Shown: positions 23,364-35,257 of the stretch, piece after piece
Position numbering within the stretch: the first letter of the stretch is position 1
Layout: each line of letters begins with the position of its first letter
Assembly: GCF_000485595.1 (NCBI RefSeq)
Contig: NW_014577382.1
Span: forward strand, 198,326 to 235,578
Length of the DNA: 37,253 nt
Origin: Priapulus caudatus
Taxonomy: Eukaryota; Priapulida; Priapulimorpha; Priapulimorphida; Priapulidae
Direction: 5' to 3'
Notes under the pieces: generated by a model
The model's database searches: none
The model's input: the letters and a program-made list of their open reading frames with translations, nothing else
Told to the model about the DNA's origin: nothing
Translations under genes and position numbers: made by a program

Positions 23364-23771
23364 TCTGCAAATTTGATGAAACAATAGATTAATGTTATCA
23401 TATGAGGTTGAGATATATTTAAATCGTAATATTTAACAAGCGAGCACCTATTACTCATATACACTTAAATATAAATAGTGATCCATCATACCTGACTCAA
23501 TATGTAAACGAACATCTACATCAACGGCGTATAAACATTGTAAAGTACCCGGATTACGCTCAGGTGAAAATACGGATGTCGAAATGGTAGATGCTTGGTA
23601 AAGGAGTAAGAACATTATACTACATGATATAGTATAATCACATAGTATCACATATACACATTAATACGTATAAATAAAATTGTCGTGACAATAACCTTTA
23701 TCTGCGATACTAGGTAGGTTATGTTTATTTAAATTTAATGACGAAAGTAAGCAGTTGTGTGATTACTCACC
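23364..23771 (-). other. TOGARAM1: TOGARAM1 5' UTR intron and splice sites
   Basis: On the minus strand, TTTACG|GTGAGT ends a leader exon at 23771. ATTTGCAG|AAATAACACG begins the coding exon at 23364, 18 nt before the ATG. The intron would be 23365-23770. Both sites match consensus well. The leader exon extends to the right into the GC-rich stretch around 23800-23905, but its start cannot be fixed from sequence. This is an inference from splice motifs only. Confidence 0.6.
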
Positions 23772-23905
23772 GTAAAATTATCACACATTGCAGCGAATTC
23801 CTCCCGAAAGGTGGCGCCATTATACGCGCGCGCAGAGCTTTAGATGTATAGAGTCCACGGTCTCACTCTATAGAGAACTCTCTATCTAAGGCTCTGCGCG
23901 CACGT
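23772..23905 (-). promoter_or_regulatory. Putative TOGARAM1 promoter region with GC-rich inverted repeat
   Basis: Just upstream of the inferred leader exon, GCGCGCAGAGCTTTAGAT (23828-23845) is repeated inverted at 23884-23901 with one mismatch. The spacer is 38 bp and contains CTCTATAGAG. The motif AGGTGGCGCC lies at 23809-23818. Local CG content contrasts with AT-rich surroundings. The position fits a core promoter. The inverted repeat could equally be a small MITE; no transcription start can be read from sequence. Confidence 0.4.
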
Positions 23906-24259
23906 GCCCAATCTCCCAGACGTGATGCTGACGTATTTGTCGATATATAGATATATAGTAGCGCTGGTTATACATTATAATCAATGTTCATACTATCTGC
24001 TTCGCTGCCATGGCTTTGATTAATACGGGAAAGCATAGAATCAAGAGCACATAAGCTATATGTATCAAAATGTGTCTTTCAGGGGAAATCATTGTATCCA
24101 ATCTGAATTAGGAACTAAGATTACTAGCTATTGTTGATATATTATTTTCTCACTGTTAATTTGTCTACTCAAACTATTGTCTCCTATATAAATGGTGCAA
24201 ATTCCTAATCACGTTCCCACTGTAATTAGGAAAAGCACATAATAATCGCTGATAGTAAA

Positions 24260-24311
24260 GTGGCGCCACCAGGTGTACACAACAGAGCAAACTCCACAGC
24301 AGATGGCGCTC
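24260..24311. promoter_or_regulatory. Two CTCF-like motifs upstream of TOGARAM1
   Basis: CACAGCAGATGGCGCTC (24295-24311, plus strand) matches the bilaterian CTCF core (CCASYAGRKGGCRSY) at all but one position. A second, weaker match, CACCTGGTGGCGCC, lies on the minus strand within 24260-24277. A third core, AGGTGGCGCC, is at the TOGARAM1 promoter (23809-23818). The motif is established for bilaterian CTCF; that these sites are bound is inference. Confidence 0.35.
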
Positions 24312-24394
24312 TCGCTCTGGCTCAATTCTACTATTATCCTGAGTGTGGGAAGGGGCACTGCATGCAGTTTGACAACAGAGCTGTATAATATTAA

Positions 24395-24430
24395 CAGGAG
24401 TCCATCAATAGCTCTATTGATAGACTCCTG
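24395..24430. mobile_element. Palindromic 7-bp-TSD family, copy 9 (36 bp)
   Basis: The arms are CAGGAGTCCATCAATAG and CTATTGATAGACTCCTG (one mismatch). Identical flanks ATATTAA lie at 24388-24394 and 24431-24437. The shortest copy, essentially a bare hairpin. Confidence 0.85.
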
Positions 24431-24454
24431 ATATTAACATACACGCACGCATAC

Positions 24455-24551
24455 CAAAGGCGGATTTAGAGGGGGGGTCGAGGGGGTCCGGACCCCCCCC
24501 CCCTTTTACCACAAAAAAAGGAAAAAAGCATACAACACGGCAAGCGCTACG

Positions 24552-24637
<86 letters not shown>

Positions 24638-24981
24638 CTCTTACATTGTCTCCATAAAAAAATCTTGTTTAGCGCTAGTTTTTCTGATAAAGATTTACTT
24701 ATATATATGAAAATTCGTTATAAAAACCTAAAAATGGGCAAAGAGGGGACCGCAGGTGTCCGGAGGACCGGATCTGATAAATTTTTGCATTCTAGACATC
24801 ATAATTAGATGCTCTCAGAATGCACCAATTTTTAAAAAAAATCTTGGGGGAGGTCTACCCCCCAAACCCCCCCTAAGTGGCCTTCGGCAGCTTTTTAAAA
24901 CACCAAAAAAAATAAAGCAGAAAAAAGTGCCCTTTATTTCTTCCTGGACACCCTTTTTCAAAAGTCCTGGATCCGCCCCTG
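24455..24981. mobile_element. Degenerate hAT-like element with internal CA microsatellite
   Basis: The ends are CAAAGGCGGATTTAGAGGGG and GTCCTGGATCCGCCCCTG, the widespread CAGGGGCGGATCCAG terminus. The inner right part contains GGGGGAGGTCTACCCCCCAA, common in this family. A (CA)n tract expanded inside. The flanks are CA-rich, so the 8-bp duplication is unreadable. Confidence 0.65.
24553..24635. repeat. (CA)n microsatellite
   Basis: About 41 uninterrupted CA units inside the hAT-like element. Confidence 0.97.
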
Positions 24982-26670
24982 CATACACACACACGCGCGC
25001 GCACACACACACGCACGCACGCGTTAAGGAAGTTTAACATATCGCTCGGCGAGATACACGAAGAATTGTCGTTAATAACGCAATACTTGGGCTCCGTAAC
25101 AGAGAAGCAAATCTGTACACGTGTTGTCTGAAATCTTGGCAAATAATGGCAAACGCAAACCAAAGAAAACTATATTTAAATGTTCCAGTACCAAACATTT
25201 TTATTTTGATAGAGTTAATTATTACAAGACTACGTTTTGTGTCAAAATAGTTCAATACGTTAACCATAATGCTGCGCTACATGTAAACACTGTGTGAGAC
25301 AACTGATACATTACTTTATCAAACATCACTTTAGGAAATGAAGGCACTGAACACTATTTGTTTGCACACTATAGAGACATAACGAATACTTAAACTACAA
25401 TAACTAGCATTATAATAATTTTATTGCATGAATAACCGCAGAAAATTGTATTACATACAGTATTAGTATTAATTGTAGGTACACAATCGTTGTTTAGCAC
25501 AGAAAAACAACAGTAGTAAAGCTTTAAATGTTTGTTCAAAGTAATCTGGTTTCATTTTTCGACATAATTATGTTATAATCATATGGACGGACTTTATCCA
25601 GTTTTGGTTCCAGTCATCAGAATTAGTCTACGATCCTCTATCCTAAGGTTATCATATCGAAGTAACAATAAATTGATCGGTAATATCTAATTCTTTTTAT
25701 ATTGTCTATTAATTTCCATTCCAATTATTTGTAAAAAGGTATAGGCGGTATATACTTCAATAAATACGGATTCATGCATGCTTTGAGTAATAGGAAAATA
25801 GTGGTGAATTTTTTTGTTTTATGTTGATACACAGAAATTTGACATATAATACTCGACCTTAAATCACATCACACAACTACATAATTATTTGTAATACGTT
25901 CTTGTTATATACTGTTCCCACTGCGATATATATAGAAATTTGCATATTTCTTCAACGCTACGTTAAACCGTAATGGCACATAATGCGGTATTTGGCTTAG
26001 GAACATTTGCTCTATACTTAGGACTTAATGTTATAGGTACAAGTTATTAAAATAATAATGTTGCTAATTACTTTAATAGTATGTATTTTTCAGCAATACT
26101 GCAAATAAAGCAATGCTATGTGTTCAACCACATGGTCTATGCCACAAATAAATCGATGTAGCTATTTTTATCCTTAAAAAAAACGTGACAATTATAACGT
26201 AAAACTTTAAGGAATGATCTCCCTTTAATTTTTAATCAGCATATGCTTACTAACGCTATATCCCAAACAGTATAATAAATAAATAATTGCAAAAGGAAAC
26301 CTATACAAATAACATTGAGTTACAACTGAAAAGGAACAGATACGTATAGCCAGTTTAGTGGCATGCTTGGGAACCGTCTAACAGTGGAATATGAAGCATA
26401 TAAAACACTTTACTAGCTATAAGCACTAGTATAAGCATAGAAGTAACCCGACGTTCTAATCAATGCACTTGCTTAATTAAGCGAGGCAATTTAGCTACAA
26501 GACACAGGTATTCTACCCCCATCTACACGCGAGTCATGGAAGCACGTACGCGATTATAATGCACTTATTCTTATTCGCACAAGCACACAAAAGTAGCCGA
26601 TAATACCGACATATTATGTCCGTATGAACGACACTGTTCTAAGGCCCTTTCGTTGATTACATATTTAACA
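24982..26670. other. AT-rich intergenic DNA
   Basis: Starts with a short CACG/CA tract (24985-25022); otherwise unique AT-rich sequence between the calpain 3' end and the hAT-like element. No exon or RNA gene seen. Confidence 0.6.
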
Positions 26671-26676
26671 TTTAAT
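26671..26676 (-). terminator. Candidate poly(A) signal ATTAAA for calpain
   Basis: ATTAAA on the minus strand lies about 120 nt beyond the stop codon. No AATAAA was seen closer. The hexamer is a common variant, but in AT-rich DNA it occurs easily by chance. Confidence 0.3.
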
Positions 26677-26797
26677 ATTAGAAAACACATACATAGAACC
26701 TGATGATGTTGTTCCTTGCCATTATACTTTGTGTGGATTTTTGCGTATAGTCAGGGTCCCGCTAATGACCTGTCCACGCCAACACTGCTCGCATAAT

Positions 26798-26824
26798 TTA
26801 CGTGTACATGGTCAGCTCCACCCA
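26798..26824 (-). CDS. Calpain terminal coding exon (WVELTMYT, stop)
   Basis: The acceptor is TTTTCTTGCAG|TGGGTGGAG in phase 0, followed by eight codons, WVELTMYT, and TAA. Classical calpains end in W(L/V)xLTMY plus one residue. In vertebrates a last exon also begins at this Trp, so exon structure is conserved as well. Confidence 0.9.
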   Translation of the reverse strand, partial: WVELTMYT

Positions 26825-29800
26825 CTGCAAGAAAACAAAGTTGTAACTCAGGCATGATATCGATGCCGAGGTCGCTCTATACTTAATGAACATAACTTCT
26901 TACAGCTAATATTGCTTTCGGCTGCTATGGCTGCTGCTGTCGCTGCAGCAGGTCGTCACCCACCACTAGCGCCATTGCAGTCACCACCTCCGCCGCCACC
27001 GCCGCCGCCATTGCCGTCACCACCACCGCCATTGCCGTCACCGCTTCTGCCGCCACCACCACTGCCGCCGCGACCGCCATGGCCGTCTCCGCTGGCACCG
27101 CAGCCGCCACCGCCATTGCCGTCACCACCTCCGCCGCCACCACCACTGCCGCCGCCACTGCCATTGCCGTCTCCGCTGGCACCCCAGTCGCCACCGCCAT
27201 TACCGTCACCACCTCTGCCGCCACCGCCACTGCCGCCGCCATTGCCGTCTCCGCTGGCACCGCAGCCGCCACCGCCATTGCCGTCAGCACCTCCGTCGCC
27301 ACCGCCATTGCCGCCGCCACCAGCGCCGCCCTTACTACCGCCTCCTCATTACTATACGTGGCTATGATTGCTCTGTGAACGTGATAAATACTTACATCGT
27401 TCATATCGATCTCTGACATCTGCAGCTTCTGGAACTTTTCTGTAAAACAATGGTAAATTACACATGACTCGCGTTTGTTGAGTTGTGACATGAAAGTGAT
27501 TAAACTAGAAAATCATTAAACGTTTAATATGGCAGCTAGCTAGCGTCGATGTTCGATGTTGCTTCCGGCTTCCCCCACCAAGCAATTACGGGATGTTTCT
27601 TGATTTTCCCCTGCCAGGGAATTTCCCACTGGTCAAGTTGTTTCCCGCTGAAGGGGCCTGAACAGAGTGTTTTCAGTGATTCATGCTTCCTCCCTACCAC
27701 CCCCTAGGCAGTACGTTACTCTCTCCGTGTGCCACCCCCCCCCCATCTAGAGAGTGTTATTCACTGATCGTGCTTTTGCCTTCCTCACGAGCCTGGGTTA
27801 CTCATCTATCATCCTGCTCCCCCCTCCATGGAGTATAGTTCGCTGATCATGCTATATATACTTCCTCCCACCTACTGCGCAATCATACGCCAATCATGTT
27901 GTGCCACACCACCCTACTTACAAGGGACAGGGGGAGTGTTATTAACATATCATGCTTTGTGCCCCGCTCCCTCCCCCGCCACCAATTATGATGTGTCTTA
28001 CTGCACTATACTCACTATAGTCCAGTGGTTCCTAACCTGTGGTCCGTGGACCTTTTTGCGATCCGTGGATGGGCTTCAGGGGGTCCGTGAAACCCATTGT
28101 ATGCAAAATTTTGTGTTTATGTGCTTATGTGCATTTTTCTGGGGAGAAGTCTGTAGCTTTCACCAGATTCTCAAAGGGGTCAATGACTTAAAAAAGGTTA
28201 AGAACCACTGCTATAGCCAGTGGAGCTGCTTTCGCTATGGAGTATTAGTCATGACGTGGCCCCTTCTCTGCTAGAGTTCTAGTAATCAGCCATTTTGTGT
28301 CCACCTCCCCACGCCATCACGCAGACTCACCAATCATGCTCTTCAGCTTGACAGCACACATGACAAACTCATCAAAGTTCATCGAGTTGCTCTTGTTGCC
28401 ATAGCGAAGCACCAACACTTTCAGAACCATTGTGCTAAGGCGGTAACCTGGTAGACATCAAGACGCTGTCATTACAATTCGGCTCGTGAAAAGTCAACGA
28501 TAAAATTGCCTTATTGTATTCCTCACAGAAATCTTTACTGCTTTATTCGTAATTCTCGAGGGTCTAGAGTATAGTTTGACTGTTTGTAGATTCTTAACTG
28601 ACTTCTTAATTGTCGTATGTAGATTGCGTGCGTCATGAGAGCCGCTCAGCTGACACTATGTAACGAAAGTTTACTCTAAATTCTGAGCTGACTTATTATC
28701 AGTTTTATTCAAATCGAGTCTACTCAACTTTCCCATGCAATTAGTGGGGGTCAGGAAATCGATGAATTCGTGTGATTTTAAGCGACGCACGTGTTTTAAG
28801 TTTTTTTTATTTAAAAAAACAAAATTTAAAATTAACTTTATTGCGCAAAATGTGCAGTTGACTGACCAGCAGAGTGGAGCGCCTGCCTCAGTTCAAAAGT
28901 GTTCAAGTTTCCTGACTTGTCTTTGTCGTAGTCTCTGAACACGTTCTGTCACAAGAGCAAATAATCATTAACTCTCCGATTTCAGGTGATGTACTGGCTT
29001 GTTAATGCACCGTATGAGAAGTGTCATTATATAGACATGTGCGTCAATATTACATATGTGTCTATATTATGACACTCCTGATCGTATGACCAATACATAT
29101 GGCAAGCGAGCCGCGCGATCTTCGTAAAAACATATCTTTCTTCTTAATGTTTTACTATTAAAAAATATAAACCAAATATTATGTTGAAATAATGTGAGCA
29201 TAGAATGGCGGTTTGTACGAAGTTCCTGTGGCATAAAAGTTATAATTAGTTTGACTGCCAACATTTATTATTTTATTTGATGAAGCCCAACAGGACAGAT
29301 TCTGTTAATATGCATGAATAGGACTCACCTTCCACCACCTTATGTTCTGCCAGAGCTCTCTGAATTCATCTAGACCAAGCTTACCAGACCTATCATCCTG
29401 AGAACTGGGTTCAGGGCAAATATCAACTCATTACTGTTCCAGTATTTTTATTTTTATTATGTAGGCCCTACATGTATTTATAATCACATATGAATGAGAA
29501 AAATAACACACAAAGTAATAGTGTGGCAAGTAGCATACAAATAGTAGAACAGTTCGTTACTATGAAATCTCAAAGAGCGCCTCGTGGTATTTCACAAACT
29601 AATTGTATATGAATAATTATAGCAATTAATATGAAAACTTAATTAAATTAAATTAAAAAATGAAGGATACATCCATCATGGCAACCATGCTTCTGCAACA
29701 CTCCAGACTGAATCCTTCAAAGTTGAACTCTGTGAGGGACGAATATTGAATAACATATCATTATTTGATTATAATTGTATACATGTGATTATCGCGAAAC

Positions 29801-32800
29801 GAGCAAGAACCTAAATATTTACTTGCCTGATGTTGACTGAACATTCGCATATCAACCACTCGGACGCCACGCTTACGTACCTATACACGTACGGATAACA
29901 TACATATATATACTCACCCACGACAGAACCTAACCGTTGTCCGTAAAAGCTATTCTAATGCATGATAGGAAGGAGAAATGAAGGCATGAATAAGTTTTTT
30001 CAGTGTGTCAGACACTTCACCTTTGCGTAGTAAAGGGAGAGTATAAGCGTCGAGCTGGAAGTGTAGGGGAAGTGTACACTCAGGGATGACAAGCAGCAAC
30101 ACTGCTATGTGAGGCAGGCATGCTGCTAACCAAACTGTGTTTGGAAACTGGCGAGCGCAGGTGAAATCGGGCCCAACAAGTATAGCTTTAAACAACACAT
30201 ACGGGTATACGCATGGAAAACACGTGGAGAAATGCAATAAGAAGGCATCCATCCGCTACAACATAGCGTAAGAGTTACGATGCACAATTCCACATTACAA
30301 ACGCGGGTAGCGTTGTGAAAGCACAGTACCATATTGCGACATAGATTGCGCGGAAAATAAACGCGTCAATAAAAATAATAAAGAACGACGATCGAGACGG
30401 TGAATCCGATTCTAGACATTTATCAGATGTATTTCGACATACAAGCAACAGATATAAACAAATGAGCGCAAATAATAAATATAATAAAGCTATGAACGCT
30501 AAAGCAACAATGAATATTGGTGAACTAGTCGATCCTAGCTCGCATGCCGATTATCACCATGCAGAATCAGTCAAGCACACACACACACACACACACCATG
30601 CATCATCGCTGTAAATAATGTTAAAGCTAATATGTTAAAGCACACGGTTGCAGCAGCAGAATCGGATAGCTTTGTGGTTTCCCAGTCATAATTCTATCAG
30701 CAACTAATAGCAATATAATACAGCATAGAATTGTCGTAAAGCTTCTGTAAAATATAGAAGTAAATCGATGTACGCATCATGCAGGATAACCACAGATGAC
30801 TTATTAACATCGCAAACAGGTATAATAGACATGCAAAATAAAGACCGCATGGTTGGGAATTGAAGAGAATAGCTGGGAAATAAAAGTATATGTGGCACAC
30901 ACGATTGGACACAGATTTTCCATGTGAAATCTCCTGTGAAGGCACAAACATGAGGCGATCGTTTAGACAGGCAAACAAAATAAAGTTCTATACGACGGTA
31001 GCATCATGTCATATATTCGATGATTTAAAGGTTCCTGTGAATTATAGTGACAGGGCGTTTGAGGAAGGAGTGATTTAAGCTGTGTCTATGGTCAGTACTA
31101 GCTCCTAATCATCACCTTTTCTATGTAAAACTTCTAACGAGTGGTTATGCTATTTGATTATACCGACAGGCATATGAACTAATTAAACTAAGACAGTCTG
31201 TTATGAAACGCTTTCACAACAACGGAGTTCTAGGAAAACTGCAAAAATGTCAGTTGTTATATTATAAAACCTGAAATAGAAGAAATGCTTTGTTAATATT
31301 AGAGACAACGCGGAAGTAGATCCACGTCTAGGCAACATTATGCCAGCCATCTTTGCTGATTTGAAACATCGATCTGAATGATCTATTTAGATCTGTTTAT
31401 CACGTATATAATGACTTTCCATCGAATCCAAACTCAGCGTCAACTCCAATATTAGTTGAGCATATATTTTTTTAATTTTTTTATTATTATTACATTGTAA
31501 TTTCATTATTATTATATTTATATTAGTTACTTCAACCGAGAATGGCGCACGTCGATGCGTGCTTCTGTTTCAATAAGGCTACATCCATGTAACCCTTCGC
31601 TCCGGTACAGGAGCGAGGGTTACATAGGTAGAGCTATTGTTTCCTATATGCGGATCTATTTCCCTAGTTGTCGCGTTAGTCCAATGCGGTCGCGAACGCA
31701 ACCGTCGAGCGATAAACTGCAAAGGGTCAGAAAAAGTCGCAGCTATGAGAGGTAGTAGTAGCAGGTAGGCCTATAGTAGTAGTGGTAGTAGTAGTGGTAG
31801 TGGTGAGAGGCACTGCAAACAGCCCGCCCTGCGAGCGAGCGAGGGGAGAGGATCGAGTACCCTTCTTCAGCACGTGGTTTAGCACGGCCTGCAGCTCGTG
31901 CTGATCCACCTCCATGTCATCTCCGGCGATCCTGCGGAAAAACTCGTTCGCCTCGGGCTCCCTGGAAGCAGCGGACGCCTGCGCCGGCGCGGCAGCGTGC
32001 ACGGCCCTCACCTTTAGCGAGAGAAACACGGGGTTTCAGTAAAACACGAGACGGCGCCGGCTCACCTTTCATGACGACGGCGCTGAGCACGCTCTGCAGC
32101 TCGGCGTAGTCGACTTCAAGGTCGTCGCCAGAGACGCGCGCGAACATTTGCTTGATGGCGGTTTCCTGTTCCTTGCTGTCGCCCTGTGCGGGAGGCTGCG
32201 GGGCAGAACGCGTGAAACTCTCGGAAAGAAATAGTGATGGCGGTGCATGGCGGCGCTAGCATGCAGGCATGTAGCGAACGCCGCGTGCTCGGTTGCAAAA
32301 TAGCGCTACACTGTCATTACGGGAGCGTTTTCTGATGAGAAACGCGCATGAACGCGACAGCTTTGTTATTTCATTGGGTGAGAAATTTACTATTATTACG
32401 GGACCGTTTGACAGTGATTTCTGATGAGAAACGCGAATGAACGCGACTGTTTGTTATTTCTTGAAGTGAGAAATTCGGTCAGAAATAATCGCAAAGCTAT
32501 ATATATATTACCAGGAGTAGATAATAGGGAGGGGGGGATAATAGGGGGGGGGTCCCTATTATCTACTCCTGATATTACACACGATAAATTTAGTATATGT
32601 GCTACGTAAAACAGGTGTCTATACTGCATTTGGACCCGTATAGTTTACTTAAATATATAGCTGTTTTACATTGACCTCGGTTTCACCGTGGCAATCACTG
32701 AAAAATCAAGTATCATACTGTCTGAGTATAACCAGGACATAGACAACAATAATCAAGACAAAATATACATATACATACACGAACCAACATGAAACAACAA

Positions 32801-35033
32801 TTATCTGCACAGACATTAACAGCGCCCAAAAGACAACAGCTTACAATAGTACAAAAATAGAGAGAATCGTACAAAGCACGGCTTCAATAAAGTACATTTC
32901 CATGCCATTTTAAATTCGTATTTTCTATCATTCTCTCATAAAACTCTTATAATTAAAATGGTTCTCCAGGCGATACAACAACATATTTTTTTGTTTTTCA
33001 ATTAAAACGTGTTTTTGTTAAAGCTAAAATACTAAATACTGCCGCTAGAACCAGATCGCGTAAAGCATGAGATAGTGCAAAAGCGACCGGCTATATCCAA
33101 CCGATTTTGCACCGAATCGACTAAAAAAACTGATTGTGAGTACCGACATCATGAAATGAGAAATAACATCGAGATTGATCAATCGCGCACCAGAAATTCA
33201 GTTCTCTGGAACAGAGCCAATGTTGTTTTCATTTGGCAGCAGCGCGGCGTCACAAGCGACGCACCAACACGCGTGACTACAGAGCGAGATCGCTTACCTG
33301 CTTAGCCTATTGAAGTGGGCGGCAGAGCCCATCATTGCAGCAGAGTAACAGCCATCGCGGCATATGCATTGATAGCATGAATCATGCACGAATAGCAGCA
33401 CGAGATAAAGAGTGAAAAAAGAGAAAAGAGGCAATGCATGAAGCGGATGCGATACGCAGATCAACACTGATAAAACAGCACTGTAGCATCATACATAGCC
33501 AAGATGTAGCTGTCATACCAACTCTATCGATTATATCAATTCCTGTAGATAATCGAATATGCGAGCAATTGTTTTACATATTATAGCAGCGTTATTACTA
33601 CGATGCTTCAACATACCCTGTCAAGTTAGTAACATTAAATGAAAATTATTGATGAAATTGCACTAAATATAAATAATGCTTTCGACACTACATTAATGCA
33701 TATGTTAGTTATCAGTGGCAACACAAACACAGCATTAGATTTAATCAGTATCGAAATGTTTACAATCATGACACAATCGCATAAAATGATATATATTAAT
33801 GTTGAATTATTAATGTAAAATTTGTATTTATGTGAAATGTAGAAACATAAAATTATAATCTAATTAAAACGAACGTATAACCAAAACTGAAAAGGGATTA
33901 TGTCTTTAATTATCATTACAGTTATCTGGATGCGAGGGAAAATTAAAGTTTTGTTGACTGGGAAAATTAATGTTGCTCGAAATTGAATACAAGACAACAT
34001 TGATTTTCGAATAAAACACGAGAAACTCTTTCATTCAATTCATTATGATTATAATGATTCATGTAATTGTAATTACTCGCCACAATTATTTTTGTAAATA
34101 GCAGGAACTATTAGTGCACAGTGCAAAACCACACGAAGGTTACCTGGATGGTTTCATCGATACCAGTCTCCTCATCAAGCTCCCTGCAATATAGAAATAC
34201 CTATTTTAATATAGAAAATAATAATTTGATATAAAAATACCTGCAATATAGAAATACATATGTTGACATCAAATTAGGTGTCAAACAACCGACCGGAACT
34301 TCAATATACATGTGGTCAACGGTATCAGCAGAAAAATCACGCACCAGTGTCCAACTTTCTGCTCGTTGTGTAACCAGTTTATATACGCTCAGCCGACAAA
34401 ACGAGCACTTTAGCATAACCACACATACGCGCAAATTGTTAGTTGAGCCAGTGTTCTTGATAGTTCTCACTGTACGGCTAGCTTTCACTCGCTCTCCCTC
34501 TACCAGCTCTCACTCACTGATCCTCTGTCAGCTCTCACTCAATTTTCATCTGCTAGCTCTCACTCACTCTCCCGCTGCCAGTTCTCACTCACTCCTTCTC
34601 TGCCAGCTCTCACTCACTCTTCCTCTGCTAGCTCTCACTTACTCTTCCCCTGTCAGTTCTCACTCACGTTTTCTCTTTCAGCTTTCACTCACTCTTCCTC
34701 TGTCAGATCTCACTCGCTTTTCCTCTGTCAGACCTCACTCGCTCGTCCTCCGCTACCAGTTCAGATAGCCAATTCTCCCTTCAACTCTCTCACATACTCG
34801 TCATCGATCTATCATTGATCACTTACTTGTTATCGATTGATCATCTCTCACTCACCCCCCCCCTCTCTCTCTCCTCCTCTCTCTCTCGTCTCAGCTACGC
34901 TCACCTCACTCATTGACACACACACGACATTACACACACACAGCACGCGCACACACCAACCACACATCACACCACAACACACTATCACACACCACCACAC
35001 ACCCACACACACACAACACCACACACACACATA

Positions 35034-35073
<40 letters not shown>

Positions 35074-35143
35074 ACACACACACACACACACCACACACAC
35101 AGCACACACACACAACTCTTCACACACCACACTCTGTCTCTCT

Positions 35144-35180
<37 letters not shown>

Positions 35181-35226
35181 ATCTCTCTAGGCTCCTCTCT
35201 CTCTCTCTCTCCTCTCTCTTCTCTCT

Positions 35227-35257
<31 letters not shown>

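Noticed and set aside
26912-27378. Plus-strand Pro-rich and Ala/Thr-rich reading frames of 99-151 codons
   Set aside because: They come from a GC-rich minisatellite open in several frames on both strands, inside a calpain intron.
33300-33340. Possible alternative first exon of a PEF-only calpain transcript (ATGATGGGC...AGCAG|GTAAGC)
   Set aside because: It ends in phase 2 and cannot join either EF1 exon in frame.
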